A DNA stretch of 64,000 bases from Hydrogenophaga taeniospiralis CCUG 15921 (GTDB lineage Bacteria; Pseudomonadota; Gammaproteobacteria; Burkholderiales; Burkholderiaceae_C). Position 1 is the first letter of the stretch; each line of letters begins with the position of its first letter. Below, one piece after another: positions 26,338-35,900 of this stretch. The position numbers and the translations under genes were made by a program. The notes below the pieces were generated by a model, which saw nothing but the letters and a program-made list of their open reading frames with translations, searched no databases and was not told where the DNA came from. The DNA is taken from contig NZ_BCWR01000001.1 in NCBI RefSeq assembly GCF_001592305.1, forward strand, positions 186,001-250,000. The letters are read 5' to 3'.

Positions 26338-27429
26338 TCAGAACTTGAGGGCCTGCGCTATGGCAAGCCCCACGTCGGCGGTGCTGGCGGTGCCGCCCAG
26401 ATCGGGTGTGCGCGGCGCACCACTGCCCGGCTGCAGCACCGACTCGATGGCACGCATCACCGCGTCGTGCGCGTCGCGATGTCCCAGGTGGTCGAGCATC
26501 ATCGCGCCGCACCAGATCTGGCCAATCGGGTTGGCGAGCCCTTTGCCGGCGATGTCAGGCGCCGAGCCGTGCACCGGTTCAAATAGCGAAGGGTGCTGGC
26601 GCGTCGGATTGAGGTTGGCACTGGGCGCGATGCCGATGGTGCCGGTGCAGGCCGGACCCAGATCGGACAGGATGTCGCCGAACAGGTTGCTGCCCACCAC
26701 CACGTCGAAGAAGTCGGGGCGCTGCACGAAATGCGCGGTGAGGATGTCGATGTGGAACTTGTCGACCTTCACATCCGGGTACTGCTTCGCCATCTCGGCC
26801 ACACGCTCGTCCCAGTAGGGCATGGTGATCGCGATGCCATTGCTTTTGGTGGCGCTGGTCAGGTGCTTCCTGGGTCGCGAGCGCGCCACCTCGAACGCGT
26901 AGCGCAGCACACGGTCCACACCGATGCGCGACATCACCGTCTCCTGCACCACGATCTCGCGCTCGGTGCCCGGGTACATGCGCCCGCCGATGCTGGAGTA
27001 TTCGCCCTCGGTGTTCTCGCGCACGATCACCATGTCGATCTCGCCAGGCTCGCGCGGGCTGCCGTCGCGGCGCACCACCGGTGCGGTCACGCCCGGCATG
27101 AGCTTGGCAGGGCGGACGTTGACGTACTGATCGAACTCGCGGCGAAACAGCAACAGCGAGCCCCAGAGCGACACATGGTCGGGCACCTTGTCGGGCCAGC
27201 CCACGGCGCCAAAGTAGATCGCGTCGTGGCCATCGATCTGCGCCTTCCAGTCGTCGGGCAGCATCTTCCCGTGCTTTTCGAAATAGTCGCAGCTCGAGAA
27301 ATCGAAGCGGTCGAACTGCAGCGGGATGTTGAACTTCGAGGCCGCAGCCTCCAGCACACGAATACCTTCGGGCATGACTTCCTGGCCGATGCCGTCGCCG
27401 GCGATAACCGCAATGCGGTGTTTGCTCAT
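26338..27429 (-). CDS. Tartrate dehydrogenase/decarboxylase-type beta-hydroxyacid dehydrogenase (TtuC-like)
   Basis: 363-residue NAD-dependent enzyme of the isocitrate/isopropylmalate dehydrogenase family. VIAGDGIGQEVMPEG start; VSLWGSLLLFRREFDQYVNVRP and VRENTEGEYSSIGG are characteristic of tartrate dehydrogenase/D-malate dehydrogenases; metal-binding Asp in SNLFGDILSDLG and the EPVHGSAPDIAGKG cofactor loop are intact. The activity could be on tartrate, D-malate or a related acid. It starts with ATG overlapping the upstream hydrolase stop (ATGA), with AGGAG inside that gene. Confidence 0.88.
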   Translation of the reverse strand: MSKHRIAVIAGDGIGQEVMPEGIRVLEAAASKFNIPLQFDRFDFSSCDYFEKHGKMLPDDWKAQIDGHDAIYFGAVGWPDKVPDHVSLWGSLLLFRREFDQYVNVRPAKLMPGVTAPVVRRDGSPREPGEIDMVIVRENTEGEYSSIGGRMYPGTEREIVVQETVMSRIGVDRVLRYAFEVARSRPRKHLTSATKSNGIAITMPYWDERVAEMAKQYPDVKVDKFHIDILTAHFVQRPDFFDVVVGSNLFGDILSDLGPACTGTIGIAPSANLNPTRQHPSLFEPVHGSAPDIAGKGLANPIGQIWCGAMMLDHLGHRDAHDAVMRAIESVLQPGSGAPRTPDLGGTASTADVGLAIAQALKF

Positions 27430-28334
27430 GGGTTCTCCTGGGTTTCCATCGAAAAGAATGACTGGGCTTCGGCGATCAGCAGCGCTGGCGCCTCTTCCGC
27501 GATGTAGTGACCGCAGGGCAGACTGCTACCCGACACATCGGTGGCGCGCTCGCGCCACAGCGCCAGCACGTCGAAACAACGCGCCACCGTGCCGTGTTCG
27601 CCCCACAACACGCGCAGGGGCTGCGTGAGCCGATGGCCGACCGCGGTATCGGCGCGGTCGTGCTCAAGGTCGATGCTGGCGCTGGCGCGGTAGTCCTCGC
27701 AGATCGAGGCCGCCGTGCCGGGCAACGCCGCGCAGCGTTCGTACTCGGCCAGTGCGGCGGGATCGAACGGGGCGAGCCCTGCGTGCCGGTTGCCCATCAC
27801 GCTGCGCACGTAACGCGCGGGGTCGGAGGCGATCAGCCCCTCTGGCAAGGGCGGCGGCTGGATCAGGAAGAACCAGTGCCAGTACGACCGCGCGAACGCT
27901 TCGGACGTCTGCGCGTACATGGCCAAGGTGGGCGCGATGTCGAGCAGCATCAGCCGCCGCACCGCCTGCGGCTGGTCGGCCGCGAGCCGGTGGGCCACGC
28001 GGGCGCCGCGGTCGTGCGCCAGCACATCGAAGCGCTGAAAGCCATGGTGCGCCATCACCGCCAGCGCATCGCGCGCCATCTCGCGTTTGCTGTGGGTCAG
28101 GTGCGCATCGTCGGGCGCGGGGCGGGCGGAATCGCCGTAGCCGCGCAGGTCCATCAGCACCACGGTGAAATGCTCAGCCAGCGCGGGCGCGACCCGGTGC
28201 CACATGGCCATGGTCTGCGGATGGCCGTGCAACAACAACAGGGGAGGCCCCTCGCCGGCCACGCGCGTTTGCAACTGCACGCCATCGCGTTCCACGGTGT
28301 GGGGCACAAAACCATTCAACATGGGTGCAAGCAT
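27426..28334 (-). CDS. Haloacetate (fluoroacetate) dehalogenase-type alpha/beta-hydrolase
   Basis: 302-residue cytosolic hydrolase with an Asp nucleophile. All diagnostic fluoroacetate-dehalogenase residues are visible at the right relative spacing: Asp108 with Arg109 and Arg112 (HDRGARVAHR), His153-Trp154 (YWHWFF, halide pocket), Tyr215 (CEDYRA) and base His276 (CGHYIA). This family releases halide from haloacetates and yields glycolate; relatives may act on other esters or epoxides. First gene of a two-gene operon with the TtuC-like enzyme; a LysR gene is divergent. Start could be Met1 or the internal ATG at residue 6. Confidence 0.85.
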   Translation of the reverse strand: MLAPMLNGFVPHTVERDGVQLQTRVAGEGPPLLLLHGHPQTMAMWHRVAPALAEHFTVVLMDLRGYGDSARPAPDDAHLTHSKREMARDALAVMAHHGFQRFDVLAHDRGARVAHRLAADQPQAVRRLMLLDIAPTLAMYAQTSEAFARSYWHWFFLIQPPPLPEGLIASDPARYVRSVMGNRHAGLAPFDPAALAEYERCAALPGTAASICEDYRASASIDLEHDRADTAVGHRLTQPLRVLWGEHGTVARCFDVLALWRERATDVSGSSLPCGHYIAEEAPALLIAEAQSFFSMETQENP

Positions 28335-28349
28335 AGTCCTCGTTGCAGC

Positions 28350-28368
28350 AATAATTCATCAATTTATT
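28350..28368. promoter_or_regulatory. Candidate LysR-type operator
   Basis: AATAATTCATCAATTTATT is an imperfect palindrome (AATAA ... TTATT, 9-base centre) in the 53-bp space between the divergent hydrolase and LysR genes, the usual place for a LysR-regulator site. Confidence 0.4.
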
Positions 28369-28387
28369 CATTCTTCAAAGGAAACAA

Positions 28388-29359
28388 TTGGACCGATCCG
28401 ACCTTGAGCTCGTGCTCGCCGTGCGCCAGCATGGCAGCCTGGTGATGGCGGCCAAGGCGCTGCAGCTGGCGCCCTCGGCGGTCACCAAACGGCTGGCCGC
28501 GCTGGAGGCCCGCCTGGGCCTGCGCCTGTTCCAGCGCACCACCCGGCGCGTGAGCCCCACGGCCGAGGGCGACACCCTGTGCGAACGCGCCATCCACCTG
28601 CTGCGGGCCTTCGACGAGGTCGAGTCCGAACTGCGGGAACGCCAGGCCGAGCCGGCCGGCCCCATCCGCCTGGCGGCCACTTTCGGCTTCGGCCGTCTCT
28701 GGGTCGGGCCGGCGCTGGCGGACTTTCAGGCCCGCCACCCGGGTACCCAGGTTCAGCTGCAGCTCACCGAGCAACTGCCCGATCTGGCGGTGGACGGTTT
28801 TGACGGCGCGATCTGGCTCTGGAACGCACCCGGCGAGCGGGCCACCGAGTGGGTGTCGCGCCGACTCGCTGGCAACCAGCGCGTGCTGGTGGCCGCGCCG
28901 CGCTACCTCCAGCAGCACGGCACGCCCCGCCAGCTGCAGGACCTCGCCGACCACGCCTGCCTGGTGGTGCGCGAGAACGGGGGTGGACCGGGCCAGCGCT
29001 TTGACCACTGGCGCCTGCAACGCGAAGGGGAATCCACGGTGCGGCACACGCCGGTGCGTGGGCCGCTGTCCAGCAACTCGGGGGAAATGGTGCGCGACTG
29101 GTGCCTGGCGGGGCACGGCATCATGCTGCGCAGCCTGTGGGACATCGCGCCGCAGCTGGCCAGTGGCGAACTGGTGCGTGTATTGCCCACCTACGCCATG
29201 CCCGAGGCACACGTCCATTGGCTGGCGCCCTACCGGCCCCAGGTGCCGCGGCGCATCCGGCTGCTGGTCGACTTTCTGGCGCAGCGCTTTGCCGACGAGC
29301 CCTGGAAGCTCAGACCGGCTTTGGCGGCCGCACCACCAGGCTCACGCCGAAAGCGGTGA
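28388..29359 (+). CDS. LysR-family transcriptional regulator
   Basis: 323 residues: N-terminal winged helix-turn-helix (DLELVLAVRQHGSLVMAAKALQLAPSAVTKRLAALEA...) and a C-terminal substrate-binding domain. The start is a TTG at 28388 with AAAGGA six bases upstream; it gives the canonical LysR N-terminus and no ATG fits. Divergent from the dehalogenase-ttuC-like operon and probably its regulator, as TtuA-type LysR proteins are for tartrate genes. The last ~16 codons overlap the convergent transporter gene. Confidence 0.9.
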   Translation: MDRSDLELVLAVRQHGSLVMAAKALQLAPSAVTKRLAALEARLGLRLFQRTTRRVSPTAEGDTLCERAIHLLRAFDEVESELRERQAEPAGPIRLAATFGFGRLWVGPALADFQARHPGTQVQLQLTEQLPDLAVDGFDGAIWLWNAPGERATEWVSRRLAGNQRVLVAAPRYLQQHGTPRQLQDLADHACLVVRENGGGPGQRFDHWRLQREGESTVRHTPVRGPLSSNSGEMVRDWCLAGHGIMLRSLWDIAPQLASGELVRVLPTYAMPEAHVHWLAPYRPQVPRRIRLLVDFLAQRFADEPWKLRPALAAAPPGSRRKR

Positions 29360-30215
29360 GCGCAATGCCGGCCACGGTCACCACCGTGATCGGCTCATCA
29401 AACAGGCCCCAGGCGATCAGCGCCGTGCAAGGCGGCACCAGGTACATCAGGCTGGTGACCGAGGCCGCCGCGCCGCGCTGGATCAACATGTAGAGCAGCG
29501 AACTGCCGCCCAGCGTGAGTCCCAGCACCGACCAGGCCATGGCGCCGGCCAGCTCGGCGTTCCAGCGCATGGACTCGGTTTCCAGCAACGCCAGCGGCAG
29601 CGTCACCACCAGCGCCGCGACCAGTTGCACGGTGTTGGCGCTGCGCACGTCGCAGGGCTGCACGAAACGCTTCTGGTACAGCGTGCCGATGGTGATGGCG
29701 AACAGCGCCATCACAGCAAAGGAGAGGTTGAGCCAGTTGGCCTGATCCCCCGGCCCGCCCGCGCCGAACTTGCGCGAGACCACCAGCACCAGGCCGGCAA
29801 AGCCCAGCAGCAGGCCGACCCACTGGCGGCGCGACACATGCGAACCCGGGCCGCCCATCGAGCTGAGCCAGACCGCGGTGAGCACCGGCTGGATGCCGAC
29901 GATCAACGACGACAGACCCGAGCCCATGCCAGCCTTGACCGCGGCCCAGACCCCACCGAGGTAGCCCGCGTGCATCAGCACCCCGGTGACGGCCAGGTGC
30001 AGCCACTGGACGCGGTCCTTCGGCCAGCGGACTCCGGCGAACCAGATCCAGGGCAGGAAGCACAGGATGGAGAGCGCATAACGCACCGCCAGGAACTTCA
30101 TGGGCGGCGCGTGGGGCATGCCGTAGCGCGCCACGATGAAGCCCGTGCTCCAGATCAGCACGAACACCCAGGGCATGGCGCGCAGCCACGCGTTGTCTTG
30201 CACGGGAGATGTCAT
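29310..30215 (-). CDS. DMT-superfamily transporter (EamA)
   Basis: 301-residue inner-membrane protein with two EamA repeats and about ten membrane segments (e.g. MPWVFVLIWSTGFIVARYG, ALYMLIQRGAAASVTSLMYLVPP-type end). Family members export amino acids or other metabolites; substrate unknown. Its 3' end overlaps the convergent LysR gene by 50 bp. Confidence 0.88.
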   Translation of the reverse strand: MTSPVQDNAWLRAMPWVFVLIWSTGFIVARYGMPHAPPMKFLAVRYALSILCFLPWIWFAGVRWPKDRVQWLHLAVTGVLMHAGYLGGVWAAVKAGMGSGLSSLIVGIQPVLTAVWLSSMGGPGSHVSRRQWVGLLLGFAGLVLVVSRKFGAGGPGDQANWLNLSFAVMALFAITIGTLYQKRFVQPCDVRSANTVQLVAALVVTLPLALLETESMRWNAELAGAMAWSVLGLTLGGSSLLYMLIQRGAAASVTSLMYLVPPCTALIAWGLFDEPITVVTVAGIALTAFGVSLVVRPPKPV

Positions 30216-30239
30216 GGGAGAGGAGCGCGCGGGGCGCGC

Positions 30240-30809
30240 TCAGTGCGAACGCGCGCGGATTTCCGGCAGGGCTTTCTGCAGGTAATACACCATGGACCAG
30301 ACGGTCAGCACCGCCGAGATCCAGATCAGCCAGGTGCCCCACAGGTGCGTGTCGATCACCCCGAACAGCTGGCCGTTGAACAGCAGAAAAGGAATCGCCG
30401 TCATCTGCACCGTGGTCTTGAGCTTGCCAATCATGTGCACCGCCACGCTCTTGGTCGCGCCGATGATGGCCATCCACTCACGCAGGGAAGAAATGGCGAT
30501 TTCGCGGCCGATGATGATGAGTGCCACGAACACGTCGGCCCGCTCCAGGTGCACCAGCACCAGCAGGCTGGCGCAGACCAGGAACTTGTCGGCCACGGGG
30601 TCCAGGAAAGCGCCGAAGGCCGAGGTCTGGTTGAGCTTGCGCGCCAGAAAGCCGTCGGCCCAGTCGGTGGCGGCAAACACCACAAACATGACCGTGGCGA
30701 TCAGGTTCTGCCGCGCCGGGTTCATACCTTCCAGATAGAACACCCCGATGATCAGCGGAATGGCGACGATGCGCGCCCAGGTCAGCAGGGTGGGAAGGTT
30801 GAAGAACAT
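30240..30809 (-). CDS. pgsA: CDP-diacylglycerol-glycerol-3-phosphate 3-phosphatidyltransferase
   Basis: 189-residue integral membrane enzyme that makes phosphatidylglycerol phosphate. The CDP-alcohol phosphotransferase signature is complete: DWADGFLAR, then G and DPVADK at the expected spacing. Start ATG 30809 gives MFFNLPTLLTWARI, the family N-terminus. It follows uvrC by 29 bp, as in many proteobacteria. Confidence 0.95.
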   Translation of the reverse strand: MFFNLPTLLTWARIVAIPLIIGVFYLEGMNPARQNLIATVMFVVFAATDWADGFLARKLNQTSAFGAFLDPVADKFLVCASLLVLVHLERADVFVALIIIGREIAISSLREWMAIIGATKSVAVHMIGKLKTTVQMTAIPFLLFNGQLFGVIDTHLWGTWLIWISAVLTVWSMVYYLQKALPEIRARSH

Positions 30810-30838
30810 GCAGCGATTATGGCGGAGCGACACCCGGT

Positions 30839-32986
30839 TCAGTGCAGCGCGCGGTAGATGGCGTCGGCCAGCTCGGTGGAAATGCCTTCGACCGTGCAGA
30901 GGTCGTCCACGCTGGCGGAGGCCACGCCGCGCACACCGCCAAACCGCTGCAGCAGGCGGGCACGCTTCTTGGGCCCCACGCCGGGAATGTCTTCGAGCCG
31001 GCTGCCGCCGGTGCGCACCTTGGCGCGCTGGGCGCGCATGCCGGTGATGGCGAAGCGGTGCGCTTCGTCGCGGATCTGCGCCACCAGCATGAGCGCGGCC
31101 GAGTCGTGACCCAGGTACACCTTCTCGCGGCCGTCGGCGAACACCAGCTCCTCCAGGCCCACCTTGCGGCCCTCGCCTTTTTCCACGCCCACGATGAGCG
31201 AGAGGTCCAGGCCGAGCTGCTGGAACACCTCGCGCGCCATGCTCACCTGGCCCTTGCCGCCGTCGACCAGCACTAGGTCGGGCATGCGCGGGCCGGCGAC
31301 GGATTCGACCGTGGGCTCGATGGCGGCGACCTCGTCCGGCGCGCCGGTCGCTACGATGGCCCCGTCAACAGGCGCGGGGCCCACGGCGGAGGCCGCTTCG
31401 GCCCCGGCGACTCCGGCGGGTGTGGCGGGATCGACCTCGGCGGGCGGGGAACCGGCCGGCAAGGCGTCGTCTGCCCGCAGCGCCTCGGCGATCTTGCCGT
31501 AGCGCCGCAGCAGCACCTGGCGCATGGCGGCGTAGTCGTCACCAGGCGTGATGCCCTCGATCTTGTAGCGGCGGTACTGGCTGTTCTGCATCTTGTGGGC
31601 CTCGAACACCACGCACGAGGCCTGGGTCGATTCGCCCGCGGTGTGCGAGATGTCGAAGCATTCGATGCGCAGCGTGTCGAGCTGGTCGTCGGGCAGGTTC
31701 AGCGCATCGGCCAGGGCGCGGGTGCGGGCCTGTTGCGAGCCCTCTTCGGCCAGCAGCCGCGCCAGCGCGATGTCGGCGTTTTTCTGCGCCATCTCCAGCC
31801 AGATGCGGCGGTGCTCGCGCGGGTGGTGCACAGCATTGACCTTGGCGCCGATCTGCTCGGTGAGCGCGTCCAGCAGCGGCCGGCCCACGGGGTGGCTGGT
31901 CACCAGGGTGTGCGGCATGGCCACGCCCAGATAGTGCTGGGCGATGAAAGCCTCCAGAACGCGAACGGCCACGCGCTCGGCGGGATCGGCGGGATCGGCG
32001 GGTGGTACCTCGGATGTCTCGTCATCACTCATCACGCTGTCGATGGCGGTGGCGTCTTCCACGTGGGTGGGAAAGTACGGCCGGTCGCCCAGGTGGCGCC
32101 CGCCGCGGATCATGGCCAGGTTCACACAGGCGCGGCCACCCTGCACCTTCACCGCCAGCACGTCCACGTCCTGGTCGGACACGTTGTCCACCGCCTGCTG
32201 GTGCAACACGCGCGAAAGCGCCGTGATCTGGTTGCGCAGTTCGGCGGCCTGCTCGAATTCGAGCTTCTCGGCGTGGGCCATCATGCGTTGCTCCAGCGTG
32301 TCGAGCACGGCCTGGGTCTCGCCGCGCAGGAAGCGCTCGGCATCGGCCACGTCGCGGGCGTAGGCCTCGCTGTCGATCAGGTCCACGCAGGGGCCGCTGC
32401 AGCGCTTGATCTGGTACAGCAGGCAGGGCCGGGTGCGGTTGGCGAACACCGTGTCTTCGCAGGTGCGCAGCCGGAACACTTTCTGCAGCAGCGTGATGGA
32501 CTCCTTCACCGCCCAGGCGCTGGGGTACGGGCCGTAGTAGCTGTGGCGCTTGTCCACCACGCCGCGGTAATAGGCCATGCGCGGAAACGCGAGCGAGGGC
32601 GGCGGCAGGCGGCCCGCGGTGCGGAAGGTCTCGCGCGTGCCGGTGATCTTCAGATAGGGGTAGCTCTTGTCGTCGCGAAACAGGATGTTGAACTTCGGCG
32701 CCAGCGTCTTGATGAGGTTGTTTTCCAGCAGCAGCGCCTCGGCCTCGGAGCGCACCACCGTGGTCTCCATGCGCACGATCTTGCTCACCATGTGGCCGAT
32801 GCGCGTGCCGTCATGGTTCTTCTGGAAATAGCTCGCCACCCGCTTTTTCAGATTGCGCGCCTTGCCCACGTAGAGCAGTTGGCCCTGCGCATCAAAATAG
32901 CGGTAGACGCCCGGCAGGCCCGGCAGGGCCGCGACTTCGCTGAGCAGTTGTTCGGAATGTGGTGCTTCGGATTCGGGGCGGGACAT
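30839..32986 (-). CDS. uvrC: UvrABC excision nuclease subunit C
   Basis: Makes both incisions in nucleotide excision repair. GIY-YIG domain at the N-terminus ([19 protein letters not shown]), Cys-containing linker, UVR motif ([18 protein letters not shown]), RNase H-like endonuclease domain ([12 protein letters not shown] ... [12 protein letters not shown]) and a C-terminal helix-hairpin-helix pair. At 715 residues it is about 100 longer than usual: a ~60-residue Ala/Pro/Val-rich insertion lies just before PDLVLVDGG (about 31290-31480), plus a short acidic Pro insert near 32000. Confidence 0.96.
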   Translation of the reverse strand: MSRPESEAPHSEQLLSEVAALPGLPGVYRYFDAQGQLLYVGKARNLKKRVASYFQKNHDGTRIGHMVSKIVRMETTVVRSEAEALLLENNLIKTLAPKFNILFRDDKSYPYLKITGTRETFRTAGRLPPPSLAFPRMAYYRGVVDKRHSYYGPYPSAWAVKESITLLQKVFRLRTCEDTVFANRTRPCLLYQIKRCSGPCVDLIDSEAYARDVADAERFLRGETQAVLDTLEQRMMAHAEKLEFEQAAELRNQITALSRVLHQQAVDNVSDQDVDVLAVKVQGGRACVNLAMIRGGRHLGDRPYFPTHVEDATAIDSVMSDDETSEVPPADPADPAERVAVRVLEAFIAQHYLGVAMPHTLVTSHPVGRPLLDALTEQIGAKVNAVHHPREHRRIWLEMAQKNADIALARLLAEEGSQQARTRALADALNLPDDQLDTLRIECFDISHTAGESTQASCVVFEAHKMQNSQYRRYKIEGITPGDDYAAMRQVLLRRYGKIAEALRADDALPAGSPPAEVDPATPAGVAGAEAASAVGPAPVDGAIVATGAPDEVAAIEPTVESVAGPRMPDLVLVDGGKGQVSMAREVFQQLGLDLSLIVGVEKGEGRKVGLEELVFADGREKVYLGHDSAALMLVAQIRDEAHRFAITGMRAQRAKVRTGGSRLEDIPGVGPKKRARLLQRFGGVRGVASASVDDLCTVEGISTELADAIYRALH

Positions 32987-33048
32987 GGGCGGTATTGTGA
33001 ACGGCGCACCCGCGGCCTGCAGCGCTGGCCGGTGGCAAGATCACGCCC

Positions 33049-34188
33049 ATGTCAACCAACGGTCCTCCTACCCACCGCCCGCTCCCCTCCCTGCGCTGGG
33101 ACGTTTTCTGCCAGGTCATCGACAACCTGGGCGACGCGGGCGTGTGCTGGCGCTTCTGCGCGGACCTGGCCTCGCGCGGCCACCAGGTGCGGCTGTGGAT
33201 CGACCAGCCCGAACACCTGGCCTGGATGGTGCCCGGTGCGGTGCAGGGGCAGGTGCCGGGCATTGAGGTGCTGCACTGGACCCAGCCACTGGCGCCCGGA
33301 CTCGCGCAGGCGGCGGGGCCGGCCGATGTCTGGGTCGAGGCCTTCGGCTGCAACCCGCCGCCCGAATGTGTGGCCGAATTGGCGCAGCGAATCGCGGCCG
33401 GCGCCGCCGCGCCGGTGTGGCTCAACCTCGAATACCTGAGCGCGGAGTCCTACGTGGAACGCTCGCACCGCCTGCCCTCGCCGGTCATGAGCGGGCCACT
33501 CAAAGGTCTGACCAAATGGTTTTTCTACCCCGGCTTCACGCCGCGCACCGGGGGGCTGCTGCGCGAAGCCGATCTGCCGGCGCGCCAGGCGGCGTTTGAC
33601 GCGCCGGCCTGGCTGCGCGCGCAGGGCCTGCCGGTGAACAGCGCGCGGCGCCGCGTGAGCCTGTTCTGTTACGAACCGGCCCCGTTGCCCGACGTGCTGC
33701 AACAGGCCGGGCAGGACGCGCAAGCCAGCGACTGGCTGGTCACGTCCGGCCGGGCCGCGCGGGCCGTGGCCGCCGCCTGCGGGCAGGGGGGCGAACCCGG
33801 CCCCAGTTGCCGCCTGCTCGCGCTGCCCACCCTGACGCAACACGCTTTCGACCACCTGCTCTGGTCCTGCGACCTCAATCTGGTGCGGGGCGAGGACTCC
33901 CTGGTGCGCGCCCTGTGGGCCGGCAGGCCGCTGGTCTGGCACATCTACCCGCAGCACGACAACGCCCACCACGCCAAGCTCGAAGCCTTCCTGGACTGGC
34001 TGGAGGCGCCGGATTCGCTGCGAAGGTTTCACCGGCTCTGGAACGGCATCACCACGGCCGAACGCGTCTGGCCCGGCTGGGAAGTGGTCGAGAGCTGGCG
34101 ACCCTGCGTGCTCTCGGCGCGACAGCGGCTGCTGGCGCAACCCGATCTGACCGGGCAGTTGCTCGAATTCGTCTCGGAAAAGCGATAA
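33049..34188 (+). CDS. earP: EF-P arginine rhamnosyltransferase EarP
   Basis: 379-residue cytosolic GT-B glycosyltransferase that adds rhamnose from TDP-rhamnose to Arg32 of EF-P. Family motifs: N-terminal [13 protein letters not shown] with the catalytic Asp region, [16 protein letters not shown], and the nucleotide-sugar motif [23 protein letters not shown]. The efp gene follows directly and carries Arg32, confirming the pair. Confidence 0.96.
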   Translation: MSTNGPPTHRPLPSLRWDVFCQVIDNLGDAGVCWRFCADLASRGHQVRLWIDQPEHLAWMVPGAVQGQVPGIEVLHWTQPLAPGLAQAAGPADVWVEAFGCNPPPECVAELAQRIAAGAAAPVWLNLEYLSAESYVERSHRLPSPVMSGPLKGLTKWFFYPGFTPRTGGLLREADLPARQAAFDAPAWLRAQGLPVNSARRRVSLFCYEPAPLPDVLQQAGQDAQASDWLVTSGRAARAVAAACGQGGEPGPSCRLLALPTLTQHAFDHLLWSCDLNLVRGEDSLVRALWAGRPLVWHIYPQHDNAHHAKLEAFLDWLEAPDSLRRFHRLWNGITTAERVWPGWEVVESWRPCVLSARQRLLAQPDLTGQLLEFVSEKR

Positions 34189-34337
34189 AATTCAAGGCTT
34201 TGCGGAAAACCGGCCTGGCAGACACCTGCAGCCGCTCCCGCCAGCCATCTGCCTCGCCGCACAGATCGCAGCCATCAGCACCGTTCCCGGGTCCTTCAGC
34301 CCCGACAGGAACAAGCGGCCCAACAGTTGGAATCCCT

Positions 34338-34892
34338 ATGAAAATCGCTCAAGAACTCCGCGCTGGCAATGTGATCATGCACGGCAAGGACCCGATGATC
34401 GTCCTGAAAACCGAATACAGCCGCGGCGGCCGCGGTGCCGCCACCGTGCGCCTCAAGCTCAAGGCCCTGCTCAACAACATGGCCACCGAAGTGGTCTGCA
34501 AGGCCGATGACAAGATGGACCAGATCATTCTGGACAAGAAGGACTGCACCTACTCCTACTTCGCCGACCCGATGTACGTCTGCATGGACGCCGACTACAA
34601 CCAGTACGAAGTCGAAGCCGAAAACATGGGCGACGCGCTGAACTACCTGGAAGACGGCATGGCCGTGGAAGTGGTGTTCTACGACGGCAAGGCCATCTCG
34701 GTCGAACTGCCGACCAGCGTCGAGCGCGAGATCACCTGGACCGAGCCCGCCGTCAAGGGCGACACGTCCGGCAAGGTGCTCAAGCCCGCCAAGATCGCCA
34801 CCGGTTTCGAAGTGTCCGTGCCGCTGTTCGTGGCCCAGGGCGACCGCATCGAGATCGACACCCGCACCGGCGAATACCGCAAGCGCGTCTAA
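34338..34892 (+). CDS. efp: Elongation factor P (Arg32 type)
   Basis: 184-residue translation factor that rescues ribosomes stalled at polyproline. Residue 32 is Arg (loop SRGGRGAAT), the site rhamnosylated by EarP rather than the lysine used by the EpmA system. ATG 34338 gives the exact family N-terminus [12 protein letters not shown]. 149 bp separate it from earP. Confidence 0.97.
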   Translation: MKIAQELRAGNVIMHGKDPMIVLKTEYSRGGRGAATVRLKLKALLNNMATEVVCKADDKMDQIILDKKDCTYSYFADPMYVCMDADYNQYEVEAENMGDALNYLEDGMAVEVVFYDGKAISVELPTSVEREITWTEPAVKGDTSGKVLKPAKIATGFEVSVPLFVAQGDRIEIDTRTGEYRKRV

Positions 34893-34919
34893 GCCGATCG
34901 TCTGCTGCGTTGATCGTTG

Positions 34920-34943
34920 AAAAGGCTCCTCCGGGAGCCTTTT
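34920..34943 (+). terminator. Terminator of efp
   Basis: AAAAGGCTCC / GGAGCCTTTT 10-bp stem with a 4-base loop followed by CGTTTTG, 28 bases past the efp stop. Confidence 0.87.
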
Positions 34944-34962
34944 CGTTTTGAACTGCCGAGAC

Positions 34963-35841
34963 ATGGACCTCATCACCCGCATCGCCGACGTCATCATCCC
35001 GGTGTTTCTGATCGTGGCCATCGGCTACGGTTATGCGCGCCGCCAGCGGCCCGACCTCACGGTGTTCAACCGCATCGCGCTCGATGTGCTGGCGCCCATG
35101 CTGGTGTATTCGGCGCTGGCCTCGCGCGACTTCCACCTTGCCGACCACATGCCGCTGCTCATCGGAGGCACGGCGCTGATTCTCGGCAGCGGGCTATTGG
35201 CCTGGCCGCTGGCCCGCGCCTGTGGTGCGCAGCCACGTACCCTGGTGCCGGTGGTGATGTTCAACAACTGCGGCAACATGGGCCTGCCACTGGCCCTGCT
35301 GGCCTTCGGGCCAGCGCACTTCGGTGCCGCCGTGGCGCTGTTCTCGGTGAGCAACCTGTTCCACTTCTCGCTCGGCGCGCGCATCACCAGCAGCCAAGCG
35401 CGCACACGCGACCTGCTCACCAGCCCGCTGATGATCGCCACCGCGCTCGGCTTCGTCAGTGCCCTGACCGACCTGCGCCCGCCCGAGGTGGTGTTGTCCG
35501 GTCTGAAGCTGCTGGGCGACGCGTTGCTGCCCATGATGCTGTTCGCGCTCGGCGTGCGGCTCACGGCCCTGACCCGCAACGGCCTGGCGCTCGGCCTGCT
35601 GGGCGCGCTGGCACGGCCGATGATCGGGCTGGCCATCGGCATCCCGCTGGCCTGGGCGCTGGGGCTGGAAGGTGCCGCGCGTGGCCAGTTGCTGCTGTTT
35701 GCGGCCTTGCCGCCGGCGGTGATGCAGTTCATGCTGGCGGACCGCTACCACCAGGAGCCCGACAAGGTGGGGGCGATGATCATGCTCGGCAACGCACTGG
35801 CCGTAGCCTTTGTGCCACTGGCGCTGGCCATCGGACTCTGA
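34963..35841 (+). CDS. AEC-family transporter (auxin efflux carrier type)
   Basis: 292-residue inner-membrane protein with about ten segments in two halves. Family hallmark VVMFNNCGNMGLPLAL in the first half, and ALPPAVMQFMLADRYHQEPDKVGAMI near the end. Bacterial members move malate, other carboxylates or amino acids; the substrate cannot be read from sequence. Confidence 0.86.
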   Translation: MDLITRIADVIIPVFLIVAIGYGYARRQRPDLTVFNRIALDVLAPMLVYSALASRDFHLADHMPLLIGGTALILGSGLLAWPLARACGAQPRTLVPVVMFNNCGNMGLPLALLAFGPAHFGAAVALFSVSNLFHFSLGARITSSQARTRDLLTSPLMIATALGFVSALTDLRPPEVVLSGLKLLGDALLPMMLFALGVRLTALTRNGLALGLLGALARPMIGLAIGIPLAWALGLEGAARGQLLLFAALPPAVMQFMLADRYHQEPDKVGAMIMLGNALAVAFVPLALAIGL

Positions 35842-35900
35842 GTCGGCCCGGGTGCCGGGCGACAAGACAGACAATCGAGAACATGCAACAAGGAGCCCTC

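Noticed and set aside
34189..34337. Possible riboswitch or leader before efp
   Set aside because: 149 bp with no strong structure or known aptamer features visible.
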